From the NCBI GenBank assembly GCA_002770955.1, contig PCUH01000054.1:1401-12512 (forward strand): 11,112 nt of DNA. The letters are read 5' to 3'. This document shows positions 10,998 through 11,112 of the stretch, piece after piece. Position numbers and translations under genes: made by a program. The notes under the pieces are model-generated. The model was given only the letters and a program-made list of their open reading frames with translations, was not told the DNA's origin and ran no database searches. This stretch comes from Flavobacteriales bacterium CG18_big_fil_WC_8_21_14_2_50_32_9 (GTDB lineage: Bacteria > Bacteroidota > Bacteroidia > Flavobacteriales_E > Vicingaceae). Position 1 is the first letter of the stretch. Each line of letters opens with the position of its first letter.

Positions 10998-11112
10998 AAC
11001 TTTTAAGTTTTAATTAATAAGGTGGTTTATTGTTGACTATAAAATCATTACAAGAGTTTAGCTAAAGTGCACCACAACCCCTAAACTAAATATAATTAAA
11101 AGTAAAATTAAT
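10998..11112. other. Upstream region of the membrane-protein gene, cut by window edge
   Basis: AT-rich spacer. The only structure noticed is GTTTAG...CTAAAC flanking a pyrimidine-rich loop near 11057-11087. No convincing TAnnTTTG element was found on the minus strand. Confidence 0.3.

Overview
The window looks like chromosomal DNA from a member of the Bacteroidota, most likely Flavobacteriia-like. The base composition is strongly AT-rich and Shine-Dalgarno sequences are essentially absent. Several promoters fit the Bacteroidota -7 element TAnnTTTG, the palindrome CCCGATAGCTATCGGG is present, and the encoded families (alginate_exp-type porin, MORN-repeat lipoprotein-like protein, MoeA, XRE-Fic protein, Fnr-like regulators) suit that phylum. 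This is inference from sequence alone; no database search was possible.

Layout. 1-612 (+) is the 3' part of a TauE/SafE-family permease cut by the window edge. It converges, with an 8-bp overlap, on an outer-membrane beta-barrel protein of the alginate-export family (605-1990, -). After a 244-bp spacer holding a fold-back repeat comes a small minus-strand pair: a DUF2889-like protein (2674-3177) followed by a ModE-type molybdate-family helix-turn-helix protein without molybdate-binding domains (2235-2582). Two large adjacent hairpins lie in their leader. 3330-3572 contains a 197-bp terminal-inverted-repeat element inserted with a CTAG duplication into what appears to be the terminator of the next gene, an XRE-Fic protein (3566-4612, -). 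A 590-bp spacer with another fold-back precedes tryptophanase tnaA (5203-6582, +), which ends in a clean bidirectional terminator.

6620-8235 (-) is a regulatory cluster. It holds an Fnr-like regulator with a full set of four candidate Fe-S cysteines (7516-8235), then an HTH-less paralogue with a TTG start (6991-7416), overlapping by 7 bp an unrecognised 125-aa protein (6620-6997). Both regulator genes carry the same kind of dyad (TGAC-N4-GTCA type) at identical spacing to a -7 box, suggesting that the first regulator controls itself and the HTH-less cluster. Divergent from it is moeA (8411-9586, +), for molybdenum insertion into molybdopterin.

9587-10139 is a 553-bp non-coding stretch packed with inverted repeats, including a 184-bp segment bounded by a 15-bp inverted repeat. 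A secreted MORN-repeat protein (10140-10577, +) and a convergent, directly abutting four-helix membrane protein (10578-10997, -) close the window.

The recurring functional theme is molybdenum cofactor (ModE-like HTH, MoeA) next to an oxygen- or NO-type Fnr regulator, which would suit control of molybdoenzyme-dependent anaerobic metabolism. No molybdoenzyme itself is in the window, so this remains an inference.
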